Translations under genes and position numbers: made by a program
Shown here: positions 27,819 to 36,721 of the stretch, piece by piece
How positions within the stretch are numbered: position 1 is the first letter of the stretch
How the letters are laid out: every line of letters begins with the position of its first letter
Source: Flavobacteriaceae bacterium
GTDB lineage: Bacteria; Bacteroidota; Bacteroidia; Flavobacteriales; Flavobacteriaceae
DNA: 38,707 nt
Assembly (NCBI GenBank): GCA_947371275.1
Contig: CANBOV010000018.1
Coordinates: forward strand, 1 to 38,707
Reading direction: 5' to 3'
The notes under the pieces: generated by a model
Told to the model about the DNA's origin: nothing
The model's input: only the letters and a program-made list of their open reading frames with translations
Databases searched by the model: none

Positions 27819-29092
27819 TAACCATATTTATCTTTCCAACGATTTTTTAAAAAAGTACGGATTTCGTTTTCACGAGCATTCGTGCCCGGTTCGTAAAACT
27901 TGGTGGCTGCAATAGCCTCAGGAAGATATTCTTGTTCAGAGAAGTTATTGGCATAATGATGCGAATACTGATACTCGTCTCCGTAGCCCAATTCTTTCAT
28001 CAATTTAGTAGGAGCATTGCGCAAATGGATTGGTATAGGTAAGTCCCCCGTTTGTTTCACTAAGGCTTGTGCAGCTCCAATCGCCATATAGCTAGCATTG
28101 CTCTTGGCAGAAGTAGCCAAATAAACCGCACACTGGCTAAGGATTATTCTGCTCTCAGGATAGCCAATTGTCGAAACAGCCTGAAAAGTATTATTCGCCA
28201 TGATAAATGCAGTAGGGTTAGCATTGCCAATGTCTTCACTTGACAAAATCAACATACGTCGAGCAATAAACTTAACATCTTCTCCACCTTCTATCATTCT
28301 GGCCAACCAATACACCGCTCCATTAGGATCACTCCCCCGAATCGATTTAATAAAGGCCGAAACGATATCATAATGCTGCTCTCCCGTTTTATCATAAAGA
28401 ACCGTATTTTGTTGGACCAATTCTAGAACTTTGTCATTGGTGATCGTGATTTGACCTTCAGGGCTAGCGTTTACGACCAGTTCAAAAATATTTAATAGCT
28501 TGCGTCCATCGCCACCCGAAAGCCGCAATAAAGCCTCCGTTTCTTTTAATTTTATCTCTTTTGATGAAATGATCTGGTCTTCCTTCATCGCTCGGGTAAG
28601 CAAAGCCAGCAAATCTTCCTTAGAAAACGGATTCAAAACATAAACCTGACAACGTGACAATAAAGCGGGTATTACTTCAAAACTAGGATTCTCAGTCGTA
28701 GCTCCTATTAGGGTTACCCATCCTTTTTCTACCGCTGCCAATAAAGAATCTTGCTGCGACTTACTAAAACGATGGATCTCATCAATAAATAATATGGGGT
28801 TTTTGGCGGTGAACAAACCACCACTTTGCTTTGCCTTCTCGATAACATCGCGTATGTCCTTTACACCACTGTTAATGGCACTCAACTCATAAAAAGGACG
28901 ATTGCTTTGTTTAGCAATAATCTGAGCTAAGGTCGTTTTACCTGTACCCGGCGAACCCCAAAAGATCATAGAAGGAATAATCCCTCGCGCAATTTGCTGG
29001 GTCAACGAACCTTGTTCCCCAACCAAATGGAGTTGGCTAATGTAGTCTTCTAATCGCTGCGGTCTAATACGCTCGGCAAGGGGTGCTTCCAT
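27815..29092 (-). CDS. rarA: Replication-associated recombination ATPase RarA
   Basis: A 425-residue AAA+ ATPase of the RarA/MgsA (WRNIP1) family, which acts at stalled replication forks. Walker [10 protein letters not shown] is at 46-54, Walker B ILFIDE at 100-105 with [10 protein letters not shown] following, sensor 1 in [10 protein letters not shown], and the arginine-finger region [10 protein letters not shown]. The C-terminal part has the RarA hallmarks [22 protein letters not shown] and the tetramerisation region [17 protein letters not shown] -7-like box TAAATTTG (29130-29137, minus strand) lies 37 bases upstream. The gene is convergent with the 27072 gene, sharing bases 27816-27817 between both stop codons. 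Confidence 0.96.
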   Translation of the reverse strand: MEAPLAERIRPQRLEDYISQLHLVGEQGSLTQQIARGIIPSMIFWGSPGTGKTTLAQIIAKQSNRPFYELSAINSGVKDIRDVIEKAKQSGGLFTAKNPILFIDEIHRFSKSQQDSLLAAVEKGWVTLIGATTENPSFEVIPALLSRCQVYVLNPFSKEDLLALLTRAMKEDQIISSKEIKLKETEALLRLSGGDGRKLLNIFELVVNASPEGQITITNDKVLELVQQNTVLYDKTGEQHYDIVSAFIKSIRGSDPNGAVYWLARMIEGGEDVKFIARRMLILSSEDIGNANPTAFIMANNTFQAVSTIGYPESRIILSQCAVYLATSAKSNASYMAIGAAQALVKQTGDLPIPIHLRNAPTKLMKELGYGDEYQYSHHYANNFSEQEYLPEAIAATKFYEPGTNARENEIRTFLKNRWKDKYGY

Positions 29093-29129
29093 CTAGTAGT
29101 TTAGATAATGTAAAAAGTATTTTACAGTA

Positions 29130-29137
29130 CAAATTTA
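29130..29137 (-). promoter_or_regulatory. Possible -7 box of rarA
   Basis: Reads TAAATTTG on the minus strand, matching TAnnTTTG, 37 bases before the ATG. No convincing -33 element. Confidence 0.35.
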
Positions 29138-29233
29138 ATTATATTAGATGGTTAATTAAATTTTTTTCAATTTATCTCAATAGTAAACAGCGAAATTCGA
29201 TATGACAAAATAGCACCTCAATTAGTTTGGCGG

Positions 29234-29241
29234 TATTTTTG
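29234..29241 (+). promoter_or_regulatory. -7 box of the rhomboid gene
   Basis: TATTTTTG matches TAnnTTTG and lies 27 bases before the ATG at 29269. The -33 element is not evident. Confidence 0.45.
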
Positions 29242-29268
29242 ACAAGTCACGGTAAGTAAACCAAAATC

Positions 29269-30033
29269 ATGAACGATTACCACCACTTTAAATTCACACC
29301 CTCCGTTTGGTTAGTTCCTACTATACTGCTTGTCATGATTTGGGGAGTTTTTTTTATTGAAAGAAGTTTCAATGTTGATCTGTCGTCTCATGGTATCGTC
29401 CCTAGAACAGTATCTGGCCTGCAAGGAATACTGTTTAGCCCATTGCTACATGGAAACTTAAACCATATCGCCAATAACTCAATTCCCTTATTTATATTAA
29501 CGACAGCACTTATTTATTTCTACAGAGAAGTATCCTTAAAAGTGTTATTATACGGAATCGTACTCTCCGGGATCATCACCTGGGTAATAGGAAGAAATTC
29601 GGTTCATATTGGCGCCAGTAGTTTAATCTATGTGTTAGTGTCATTCATTTTCTTTAAAGGAATGATGACCCAATATTACCGCTTAATGGCTTTATCGTTA
29701 ACTGTAGTAATGCTTTATGGAGGATTAATTTGGTATGTCTTCCCCGAAGTGGATAAACAAATATCTTGGGAAGGCCATTTGGCAGGATTGATTTCTGGAT
29801 TCGTATTCGCCATCTACTATAAAACCCCCGATTACGTGAAAGCCATTCAATATCCTTGGGAAAAACCCGATTTCAATCCCGAAGACGATATGTTCATGAA
29901 ACATTTTGATGAAAACGGCAACTTCGTAAATACCCCAGAACCTGAAGAGGAACCTTTAGAGGAACTACAACAGCCTATACTAAACTATGTTTACGAATAC
30001 AAAGAGAATAAGGAAAAGGAGGAAAACGAATAA
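29269..30033 (+). CDS. Rhomboid-family intramembrane serine protease
   Basis: A 254-residue membrane protein with about six helices. The loop motif HGNLNHIANN (61-70) contains the family HxxxN. The catalytic Ser117 is in IGASSLIY and the catalytic His170 in WEGHLAGLISG, so both dyad residues are intact. A cytoplasmic acidic tail from about 185 is rich in Glu/Asp (NTPEPEEEPLEELQ). It cleaves transmembrane substrates in the inner membrane; the substrate is unknown. It has its own promoter, and its stop is only 9 bases from the convergent rlmB stop, with no terminator visible between them. Confidence 0.94.
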   Translation: MNDYHHFKFTPSVWLVPTILLVMIWGVFFIERSFNVDLSSHGIVPRTVSGLQGILFSPLLHGNLNHIANNSIPLFILTTALIYFYREVSLKVLLYGIVLSGIITWVIGRNSVHIGASSLIYVLVSFIFFKGMMTQYYRLMALSLTVVMLYGGLIWYVFPEVDKQISWEGHLAGLISGFVFAIYYKTPDYVKAIQYPWEKPDFNPEDDMFMKHFDENGNFVNTPEPEEEPLEELQQPILNYVYEYKENKEKEENE

Positions 30034-30042
30034 GGGGAAGTA

Positions 30043-30777
30043 TTAACTTCTTTGTCTTACGGTTTCATACAAAAAAGCACCACAAGCCACAGATACATTA
30101 AGGGAACCTATAGTGCCAAACATAGGCAATTTAGCCTTCTCATCCACAATTTTCAATACTGATGGATTAATACCGCGATCTTCACTTCCCATAATAATAG
30201 CTACAGGTTCGTTTAGCGAGATGCTATAAATACTAGCGTCTGTTTTTTCAGTCGCTGCTACTGTCTTAATACCACTACCTTGTAAATAAAAAATCGCATC
30301 TTTAATATGGTCAACTTTACAAATAGGCACATTAAATACAGCCCCAGCCGAAGTTTTAACGGTGTCTCCGTTAACAGGAGCAGATCCCGTTTTTTGAACA
30401 ATGATACCATCCACACCCGTACATTCAGCCGTTCTAATGATAGCACCAAAGTTGCGGGCATCACTCAATTGATCTAGGATTAAGAATAACGGAGTTTTAC
30501 CACTTTCAACAACACTATCAACAAGGGTCTCCAGTTTTATAAAAGTAATTGGTGCTATAGTAGCTACCGCGCCTTGGTGATTGTTAGGGGTTAATCGGTT
30601 GAGCTTTTCAACAGGAACATAGGAAAAGTTAATGCTGTTTTTTTTCATCACTTTCATTAACTCCTGCATCAATTCGCTTTGCGCATCGCTCTGAATAAAT
30701 ACTTTGTCAATTTCTTTACCAGCAGTAATTGCTTCTATAATCGCTCTAATCCCGAAGATTTGATTCTCTTTTTCCAT
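30043..30777 (-). CDS. rlmB: 23S rRNA 2'-O-methyltransferase RlmB (SpoU/TrmH)
   Basis: A 244-residue SPOUT methyltransferase expected to methylate the 2'-OH of a 23S rRNA guanosine with SAM. The N-terminal substrate-binding domain (QIFGIRAIIEAI, about 6-75) is followed by motif 1 NFGAIIRTAE (109-118), motif 2 IMGSEDRGI (195-203) and motif 3 with LNVSVA (226-231), which form the trefoil knot. The start is set at ATG 30777 (MEKENQ). An ATG at 30801 would add eight hydrophobic residues and begin inside the upstream terminator, so I reject it. The exact target base cannot be read from the sequence. Confidence 0.94.
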   Translation of the reverse strand: MEKENQIFGIRAIIEAITAGKEIDKVFIQSDAQSELMQELMKVMKKNSINFSYVPVEKLNRLTPNNHQGAVATIAPITFIKLETLVDSVVESGKTPLFLILDQLSDARNFGAIIRTAECTGVDGIIVQKTGSAPVNGDTVKTSAGAVFNVPICKVDHIKDAIFYLQGSGIKTVAATEKTDASIYSISLNEPVAIIMGSEDRGINPSVLKIVDEKAKLPMFGTIGSLNVSVACGAFLYETVRQRS

Positions 30778-30781
30778 GCCG

Positions 30782-30789
30782 CAAAGATA
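30782..30789 (-). promoter_or_regulatory. -7 box of rlmB, nearly leaderless
   Basis: The minus strand reads TATCTTTG, a TAnnTTTG match, ending only 4 bases before the rlmB ATG at 30777. The transcript would have almost no 5' leader. A weak -33 (TTTT) would lie within the upstream terminator hairpin. Confidence 0.5.
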
Positions 30790-30790
30790 T

Positions 30791-30820
30791 AAAAAAACCA
30801 CCAGTGAAAACTGGTGGTTT
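30791..30820 (-). terminator. Terminator of the SusCD operon
   Basis: An 11-bp stem AAACCACCAGT (30795-30805) / ACTGGTGGTTT (30810-30820), tetraloop GAAA as read on the plus strand. On the minus strand it is followed by seven U. It sits 24 bases beyond the stop of the lipoprotein gene and directly abuts the rlmB promoter. Confidence 0.9.
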
Positions 30821-30843
30821 AGTAATATTGAAATAGGAAGTAG

Positions 30844-31737
30844 TTAGTTCTTAACTAAATCAAAATAATAAGGGCCATAAGGACCAAAATCCAAAGTTAA
30901 ACTAATGTCGCCTGTACATGAACCAACGGCTCCAGTACCCGTAACACCCACAATAAATCCGCCTCCGTAATCAAAATCTTCATTCGATTGAACAGTAACA
31001 GAAGAATCTGTAGGGTCAATAGTAACCAACATATAAGAAGTACCAGGATTACTGATGAAAGGGTTGTTAGTACTCATAATTTTAAATTTCAACAAACCAT
31101 CTTCGCTATTGTAAACTACGGGTACGATGTCTCCAACTGCATAATCTTGCCATGTGTCTTGAGTAACGGCATAGTCACCATTAAAGTTAGAAGCGTCATC
31201 TAATGGACAAGATATAATGTACGTTTGCGATACAGAAAATTGCTGTGAATTAGCAATATCCGCTCCAAATCTTGCAGTTCCATCTGAAGTAAATAATTGA
31301 TACACTTTTCCGTTTTTCAAAGTTACATCAGCCGATATAATTAATTTGTCAGATACTGTAATGTCACTAGCAGTTGTAATAGCATCAAAAGCACTAAATA
31401 AATCAGCTTTTGTAATGGTAATTGTGCTAGGGAAAGTAGTTACGCCAGCATGTAATACTGCTTTTTGAACAGTACTCCCTTGCTTATAAATACCAACAAT
31501 GTCCATAGAGGCAACATCACCTCGAGCAATATCTACCGTAAAGCTTAAATTAATATCACCACCATTATTAAGCGCGGCAAGATTAATAGATTGATCAGCA
31601 GTAGCAACTTTTTGTATGTTGGGAGCCCCACCATTATCGGTTGCAATTACTGAATCACCACCATCTTTACTACATGATGTTACAAACATCACAAGGAATA
31701 AAGAAGCTAAGATTAATTTCATTTTTTTCATTTTCAT
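30844..31737 (-). CDS. Surface lipoprotein of the SusCD operon, unknown function
   Basis: A 297-residue lipoprotein. The signal sequence ends in the lipobox FVTSC with Cys22, followed by SKDGGD, an acidic patch of the kind that marks Bacteroidota lipoproteins for surface display. The mature protein is beta-rich, with repeated Thr/Val/Asp strands, and ends LTLDFGPYGPYYFDLVKN. It occupies the SusE/SusF position as the last gene after SusD, 8 bases from it. A ligand-binding or accessory role is inferred from position only. No catalytic motif. Confidence 0.85.
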   Translation of the reverse strand: MKMKKMKLILASLFLVMFVTSCSKDGGDSVIATDNGGAPNIQKVATADQSINLAALNNGGDINLSFTVDIARGDVASMDIVGIYKQGSTVQKAVLHAGVTTFPSTITITKADLFSAFDAITTASDITVSDKLIISADVTLKNGKVYQLFTSDGTARFGADIANSQQFSVSQTYIISCPLDDASNFNGDYAVTQDTWQDYAVGDIVPVVYNSEDGLLKFKIMSTNNPFISNPGTSYMLVTIDPTDSSVTVQSNEDFDYGGGFIVGVTGTGAVGSCTGDISLTLDFGPYGPYYFDLVKN

Positions 31738-31745
31738 TTTTTTTA

Positions 31746-33461
31746 TTAATTATCCCAAAATATTTTATACGTAGCCGGATTTTTTTGTGCCGGTGCATTA
31801 GCATTAGCATTTAATTCTGATTGTGGCCAATAGAATGATACTTGGAATGGATTGTTTTGTACCGTTTGAAAATCTTGAAGAGGGAAAGCATCTCCATTAT
31901 TCAATTGATATTCTGGTGAAGCTCCTAGTGGATCTGCTAAAACAGGATAACCAGTTCTTCTATAATCGGTATATTGATCCATAGGATCACCAAAAGTACC
32001 AACCCATTTTTGAGTCATAATGATTTCAAGTTTCTTAGCAGGAGAAGCCGCATTGAATTCCGTCATTACATTAGCAATAAAAGTAGTAACATCACCTGAG
32101 CCAGATAATACAGGAACCGATTGCGTTGTACCACTATTAGCAACTACTTGGTCTACTTTTGCAAAACTTGCAGTAATAGCTTCTTCTAGTTTCGTAGCAG
32201 CGTTTCCACTCAATTTTCCAACGTGAATTAACTCAGCTTGAATGTATAAAAATTCATCATAAGTTAAGATGCGGTGAGGAGCTATTCCTTTTCCACTAAA
32301 ATTAGTATTCAAAGTAGCAACAGAGCCTCCTTGACCATCATCAAATCGACCACCACATGGGAAGATTCCAGGGTATGTATACGAATTTTCAGCACTCTTA
32401 TCACGATCTGGTCCAGTACTTCCAAAACGAATACTAAAGAATCCAGTAGAAGCATCCCAGTAATCAGCACCAGGATTTCCTGTAACTGCATTACCTTGGT
32501 CTGGAGGGAATTCTCCAGCAGTTAATTGATTATAGAAATAGTAAGGCATTCTAGGGTCTGGATTACCAGTGTGAATGTTTGGATTAACCCCCTTTAAGAT
32601 TTCATAAAACCACGGACTTTGGTACGTTCCAAATTGAGTGCTCTGATAAGATTCAATAAACAGTTGATTTCTTTCATTTGATGGAGAAATCACATCGTAA
32701 CGGTCAAATTGGAAATCATCTGCGTTTGAGGTAAAGAAATTATTCTCTGCAACTAAGGCATCAAATCCAGCTTGGTCAAAATCAGTAGTCAATCTAGTTT
32801 GATTGTATAACTTTAATTTGAACGTATTTGCAAATTTTATCCATTTAGCAGTATCTCCACCGTAGTACAAATCATCATCACCAGGCATCTCAGTTCCTAA
32901 GTTACTAGCCAAATTAACTTTAGCCGTTTCAATAAGGGCAAATAGTTGAGCATAGATTTCTTTTTGATTGTCAAATTTTGGACTACTAATCCCAGAGGTA
33001 GCTAATTGAGTAGCTTCGCTGTATGGAACATCTCCCCATAAATCTACGGCAAAGGACATAATGTAAGCTTTTTGCATTTGTGCTACACCTACATAAACCA
33101 TATTACCAGACGTGGTACCTTGATTTATGATGGATTGAATATCAGTTAAGGCCAAATAAATAGCATCCCAATCATTATTCATGTTAATATTTCCAACTTT
33201 TATACCATATTGGTCTTCTTCTTCTCTAGAAGTCATTTGATGCGTGTAAGTAGAGAGTAAACGACCCGTATTGTTGTTGAAATCTCCAATTAAAGCAGTG
33301 CTTTTTTCTACGTTAGTGAGCAAAAGATTTAAAGGAGCTACGGTAGGATTGTCAGTATCTTTATCAACATCTAAATAATTACTACAACTTAGAAAAAAGG
33401 TTGAACATAAAGATAAAACTACAATGGACTTATTGTTTCTTATTTTATTAATGAGTTTCAT
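31746..33461 (-). CDS. SusD/RagB-family outer-membrane lipoprotein
   Basis: A 571-residue lipoprotein that forms the lid on the SusC transporter and binds the nutrient at the cell surface. The signal peptide has lipobox FFLSC with Cys26, followed by SNYLDVDKDTDNP. The helical TPR-like core is seen in YLALTDIQSIINQG and DLWGDVPYSEA. The DVDKDTDNPT start and the DLWGDVPYSEA motif place it in the SusD-like 2 subgroup (PF12771 type), which often pairs with SusC transporters that take up peptides or small oligomers rather than classical starch. The gene is 11 bases downstream of susC and 8 bases upstream of the lipoprotein gene. Confidence 0.93.
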   Translation of the reverse strand: MKLINKIRNNKSIVVLSLCSTFFLSCSNYLDVDKDTDNPTVAPLNLLLTNVEKSTALIGDFNNNTGRLLSTYTHQMTSREEEDQYGIKVGNINMNNDWDAIYLALTDIQSIINQGTTSGNMVYVGVAQMQKAYIMSFAVDLWGDVPYSEATQLATSGISSPKFDNQKEIYAQLFALIETAKVNLASNLGTEMPGDDDLYYGGDTAKWIKFANTFKLKLYNQTRLTTDFDQAGFDALVAENNFFTSNADDFQFDRYDVISPSNERNQLFIESYQSTQFGTYQSPWFYEILKGVNPNIHTGNPDPRMPYYFYNQLTAGEFPPDQGNAVTGNPGADYWDASTGFFSIRFGSTGPDRDKSAENSYTYPGIFPCGGRFDDGQGGSVATLNTNFSGKGIAPHRILTYDEFLYIQAELIHVGKLSGNAATKLEEAITASFAKVDQVVANSGTTQSVPVLSGSGDVTTFIANVMTEFNAASPAKKLEIIMTQKWVGTFGDPMDQYTDYRRTGYPVLADPLGASPEYQLNNGDAFPLQDFQTVQNNPFQVSFYWPQSELNANANAPAQKNPATYKIFWDN

Positions 33462-33472
33462 TTTTATAATTA

Positions 33473-36400
33473 TTAAAATGTTAAATTAACTTTGAAACCA
33501 AATCTTTTTGCAGTTGGAGCCGCAGAAGTTTCAATTCCTTGTAGAGGTGAAGACCCATAACTGGTAGCTTCAGGGTCAAAATTAGTGTATTTAGGCACGT
33601 TTGGAGCAAAATACCACAGGTTACTACCTATAATACTAAAACTTAGTCTGCCTAATGCAGTTTTCTTTAATATGGATTGTGGAACATCATAAGTCAAACT
33701 TACTTCTCTCAATCTAAATACAGTTCCGTCAAAGATTGACGCTTCATCTACACTATTAATACCAAAGGTGTTTCCTCCTGCTGGGGAGAAATATAACTCA
33801 TTCATGCTTAATTGCGTAGTGTTCGGTATCTGATTACCAGCTCCATCTAAGATAGGTGTTCCATCGTTGTTACCATAATAACCCGGTATAACAAAGGTTC
33901 GCTCTCTATCTTGAGTGTCTTTAGTAACTCCTCTACCTAACAAGGAATTAATTGTAGACGAACTAATGTCTCCTCCTTGTTTCCAATCAAATTGTGATTT
34001 AAGAGACCAAGCTTTATAAACAAAAGTATTCGTAAAACTCATTTTAAATTTGGCATTAGGGTCACCAATAATTCCTAATTCTGGGTCTTGTATAATTCCT
34101 CCACCAGAAGGATTAATTAAATAATTACCATTAGCATCTCGTGCAAATTTTGTTCCATAAAACACTCCAAAGGCGTGCCCTGGTATTGCATAAGCTACCT
34201 GATTTGCATCCAGTTGAATACGGTCTAATCCATTACTTAATTTTATAACCTCATTTTTGTTTTTGGAAAACATGGTGTACAAGGTCCATTTGAAATTAGT
34301 AGTTTTGACCGGTACTAAGGTCAATCCTAATTCAATTCCTTTGTTTTGAATAGCACCAGCATTCGTGTTGTAAAATTGATATCCACTTGAAGAAGATACT
34401 GAAATTGGAGTAATTAAATTAGTGGTCTTTTTGTTGTATGTAGTGAAGTCAACAACGACACGTTTGTTAAAAAATTCTAAATCGGTACCTACTTCAAACT
34501 CTGATGAAAATTCAGGAGTAATAGATTGGTCTCCCAATGAACCTGGGTTACCTATAGTAGGCATATTATGATATATTGTACCTTGTAGAAAAGCAATTCT
34601 TGTAAATTCAGGGGGACAATCTTTACCAACTCTAGCAAAACTGGTTCTTAATTTAGCAAAAGTCAAAACCTCGCTTTTTAATTTTAACGCATCAGTTAGA
34701 ATTAAGGAAGCACTTACTGATGGGTAAAAATAAGAATTATGGTTTTTAGGCAATGAAGAACTCCAATCGTTTCTTCCTGTAGCATTCAAAAACAAATAAT
34801 CTTTATAGTTTAAGGTTACATCGCCAAATACCCCAACTTTTCTCGATTGAACTCTTTCATCAACTAAGCTTTTAATACTAGTTACGTTGCTAAAAGTAAA
34901 GATGTTTGGTAAAATAAACTGTGACCCTTCGTTAGCAAATCGAGAATTGTTGTGTTGTAATACATTGTTTCCAATGATACCAGCAATGCTTAAATTATCA
35001 GTTAATTTATAATCAATGTTAAATAAGAAGGTAGATTCAAGATCTTCATTGATATAATTATCTTTCTTTAAGTCTCCTAATCCATTATTGGCTCGTGAAG
35101 CAATATCTCTAATCTCATCCCTGTTTAAAATGTAGCGGTTCACACCAACTCTATAGGAAGCAGAATAATGGTCGTTAAATTTGTAGTTTAAATTTAAACC
35201 CGCTACCATTCTATCAGTGTTGGTGTTGATTTGATCATGTTGCCATGACCATAAAGGGTGGTCAAACTGTGTTCCATTTGGGGTTACGGATCCTCCCGTT
35301 ACAGGGTCAGTATAAGGTAAACTAAAGTCCCAGTTTCTTGCTAAAAACAAAGTTCTTGCAAAAGAGGAAGAAGCACCGTCAAATTGGTTTTCACCAAAGA
35401 AGCCACCAACCTGTTTAGTTTTAGAGAAACTCATATTGGCTCCAGCCGTTAATTTATCGTTTAACTTGAAATTACCTCCAGCAGACATAGAAGTTCTACC
35501 AAAGCTATTATAGGGGATGTAACCGTCTTGTTTCATGTCCGAAACAGTAACATTAAAATTACCGTCTTGATTAGAATAATTTAAGCCTACAGTTCGATCT
35601 AAAACAGTACCGGTTCTAAATAAATCTTTAACGTTATTTGGTTTAGCTACATAAGGTACAGTGGCTCCAAATTGACCTGGGAATGCGGCTAATAAGGTAG
35701 GCCAAGTTGGAATAGTAGCTAAGGAATCAAAACGTGGACCCCAAGAACCATTAGCATTAGCATAATTGAAATTAGATCCTGCACCATAAGTGTTTTGGTA
35801 TTCTGGTAAGTTGGCAATATTCTCATAATAGGTACCCATACCCACATTAACACTCATTTTTTGATTTTTTCCCGTTTTAGAAGCGCCCGACTTTGTAGTT
35901 ACTACTATAACACCATTCATGGCTCTTGAACCGTATAAAGCGGCAGCTGCAGCACTTTTAAGTACGTTAATGCTAGCGATGTCATTTGGGTCTAAAGTAG
36001 ATAAAGCACTTTCATAACCTCCACCTCCAGTAATTTGACTAGAAGTGGTTACTTGGTCATTGCTGTATGCAATACCATCAACAATAATCAAAGGTTGAGT
36101 GTCTCCAGTTAATGAGTTTACACCTCTAATGGTAATTTGATTAGCGGCACCAGCAACTCCAGTGGAGAAATTCACATTAACACCAGCTACTTTACCAGAT
36201 AATGCTCTTGTTAAGTCTGGTTCTGAAACTTCGGTAACATCACTTGCTTTAACAGAAGTAATAGAATACCCTAGCTTTTTAGGATTTCTTTTAATTCCAA
36301 AAGCAGTGACTACTACTCCTTCCAATTCCACAGCATTGTCGATCATCTTAATGTTGATTGTAGCTGAAGAAGCAGTAACTTCTTGGGTTTTCATACCCAC

Positions 36401-36625
36401 AAAATTGAATACAAGGGTTTGATTTGCAGCCGCTTTGATGGAGTATTTACCATCAAAATCAGTCTGAGTTCCCAATTTTGTTCCTTTCACAAGAACATTA
36501 ACTCCTGGAATTGGTAATCCACTGTTGTCAGAAACAACACCAGTTACAATCCTTTCTTGTGCAAAAGAGATTTGCACCAATAACGCTATAAATAGCGTCA
36601 AGAATCCATTTAACTTTGTTTTCAT
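33473..36625 (-). CDS. SusC/RagA-family TonB-linked outer-membrane transporter
   Basis: A 1050-residue TonB-dependent transporter. Signal peptide MKTKLNGFLTLFIALLVQIS...AQ is followed by a carboxypeptidase-regulatory domain (about 26-98: GLPIPGVNVLVKGT, TDFDGKYSI), a TonB-box-like LEGVVVTAFG (101-110) and the plug (about 125-245: IRGVNSL, PLIIVDGI, LYGSRAMNGVIVVTT). The 22-strand barrel fills the rest and ends GFKVNLTF with a terminal aromatic residue. It forms a complex with the SusD encoded next. No CAZyme, peptidase, sensor or sigma/anti-sigma gene is adjacent, so its substrate cannot be named. Confidence 0.95.
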   Translation of the reverse strand: MKTKLNGFLTLFIALLVQISFAQERIVTGVVSDNSGLPIPGVNVLVKGTKLGTQTDFDGKYSIKAAANQTLVFNFVGMKTQEVTASSATINIKMIDNAVELEGVVVTAFGIKRNPKKLGYSITSVKASDVTEVSEPDLTRALSGKVAGVNVNFSTGVAGAANQITIRGVNSLTGDTQPLIIVDGIAYSNDQVTTSSQITGGGGYESALSTLDPNDIASINVLKSAAAAALYGSRAMNGVIVVTTKSGASKTGKNQKMSVNVGMGTYYENIANLPEYQNTYGAGSNFNYANANGSWGPRFDSLATIPTWPTLLAAFPGQFGATVPYVAKPNNVKDLFRTGTVLDRTVGLNYSNQDGNFNVTVSDMKQDGYIPYNSFGRTSMSAGGNFKLNDKLTAGANMSFSKTKQVGGFFGENQFDGASSSFARTLFLARNWDFSLPYTDPVTGGSVTPNGTQFDHPLWSWQHDQINTNTDRMVAGLNLNYKFNDHYSASYRVGVNRYILNRDEIRDIASRANNGLGDLKKDNYINEDLESTFLFNIDYKLTDNLSIAGIIGNNVLQHNNSRFANEGSQFILPNIFTFSNVTSIKSLVDERVQSRKVGVFGDVTLNYKDYLFLNATGRNDWSSSLPKNHNSYFYPSVSASLILTDALKLKSEVLTFAKLRTSFARVGKDCPPEFTRIAFLQGTIYHNMPTIGNPGSLGDQSITPEFSSEFEVGTDLEFFNKRVVVDFTTYNKKTTNLITPISVSSSSGYQFYNTNAGAIQNKGIELGLTLVPVKTTNFKWTLYTMFSKNKNEVIKLSNGLDRIQLDANQVAYAIPGHAFGVFYGTKFARDANGNYLINPSGGGIIQDPELGIIGDPNAKFKMSFTNTFVYKAWSLKSQFDWKQGGDISSSTINSLLGRGVTKDTQDRERTFVIPGYYGNNDGTPILDGAGNQIPNTTQLSMNELYFSPAGGNTFGINSVDEASIFDGTVFRLREVSLTYDVPQSILKKTALGRLSFSIIGSNLWYFAPNVPKYTNFDPEATSYGSSPLQGIETSAAPTAKRFGFKVNLTF

Positions 36626-36721
36626 TATTTAATTTGGTTATAATTAGTTAACCAAAATTCTTAAAAAAAAGTTAATATTCCTAATAATAATGACCTAATA
36701 GGTGTTAAAGTTTTAAACATT

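Noticed and set aside
30778..30801. Upstream ATG at 30801 as the start of rlmB
   Set aside because: It adds MVFLYLCG, is not part of the family N-terminus, and would begin inside the terminator hairpin and upstream of the promoter.
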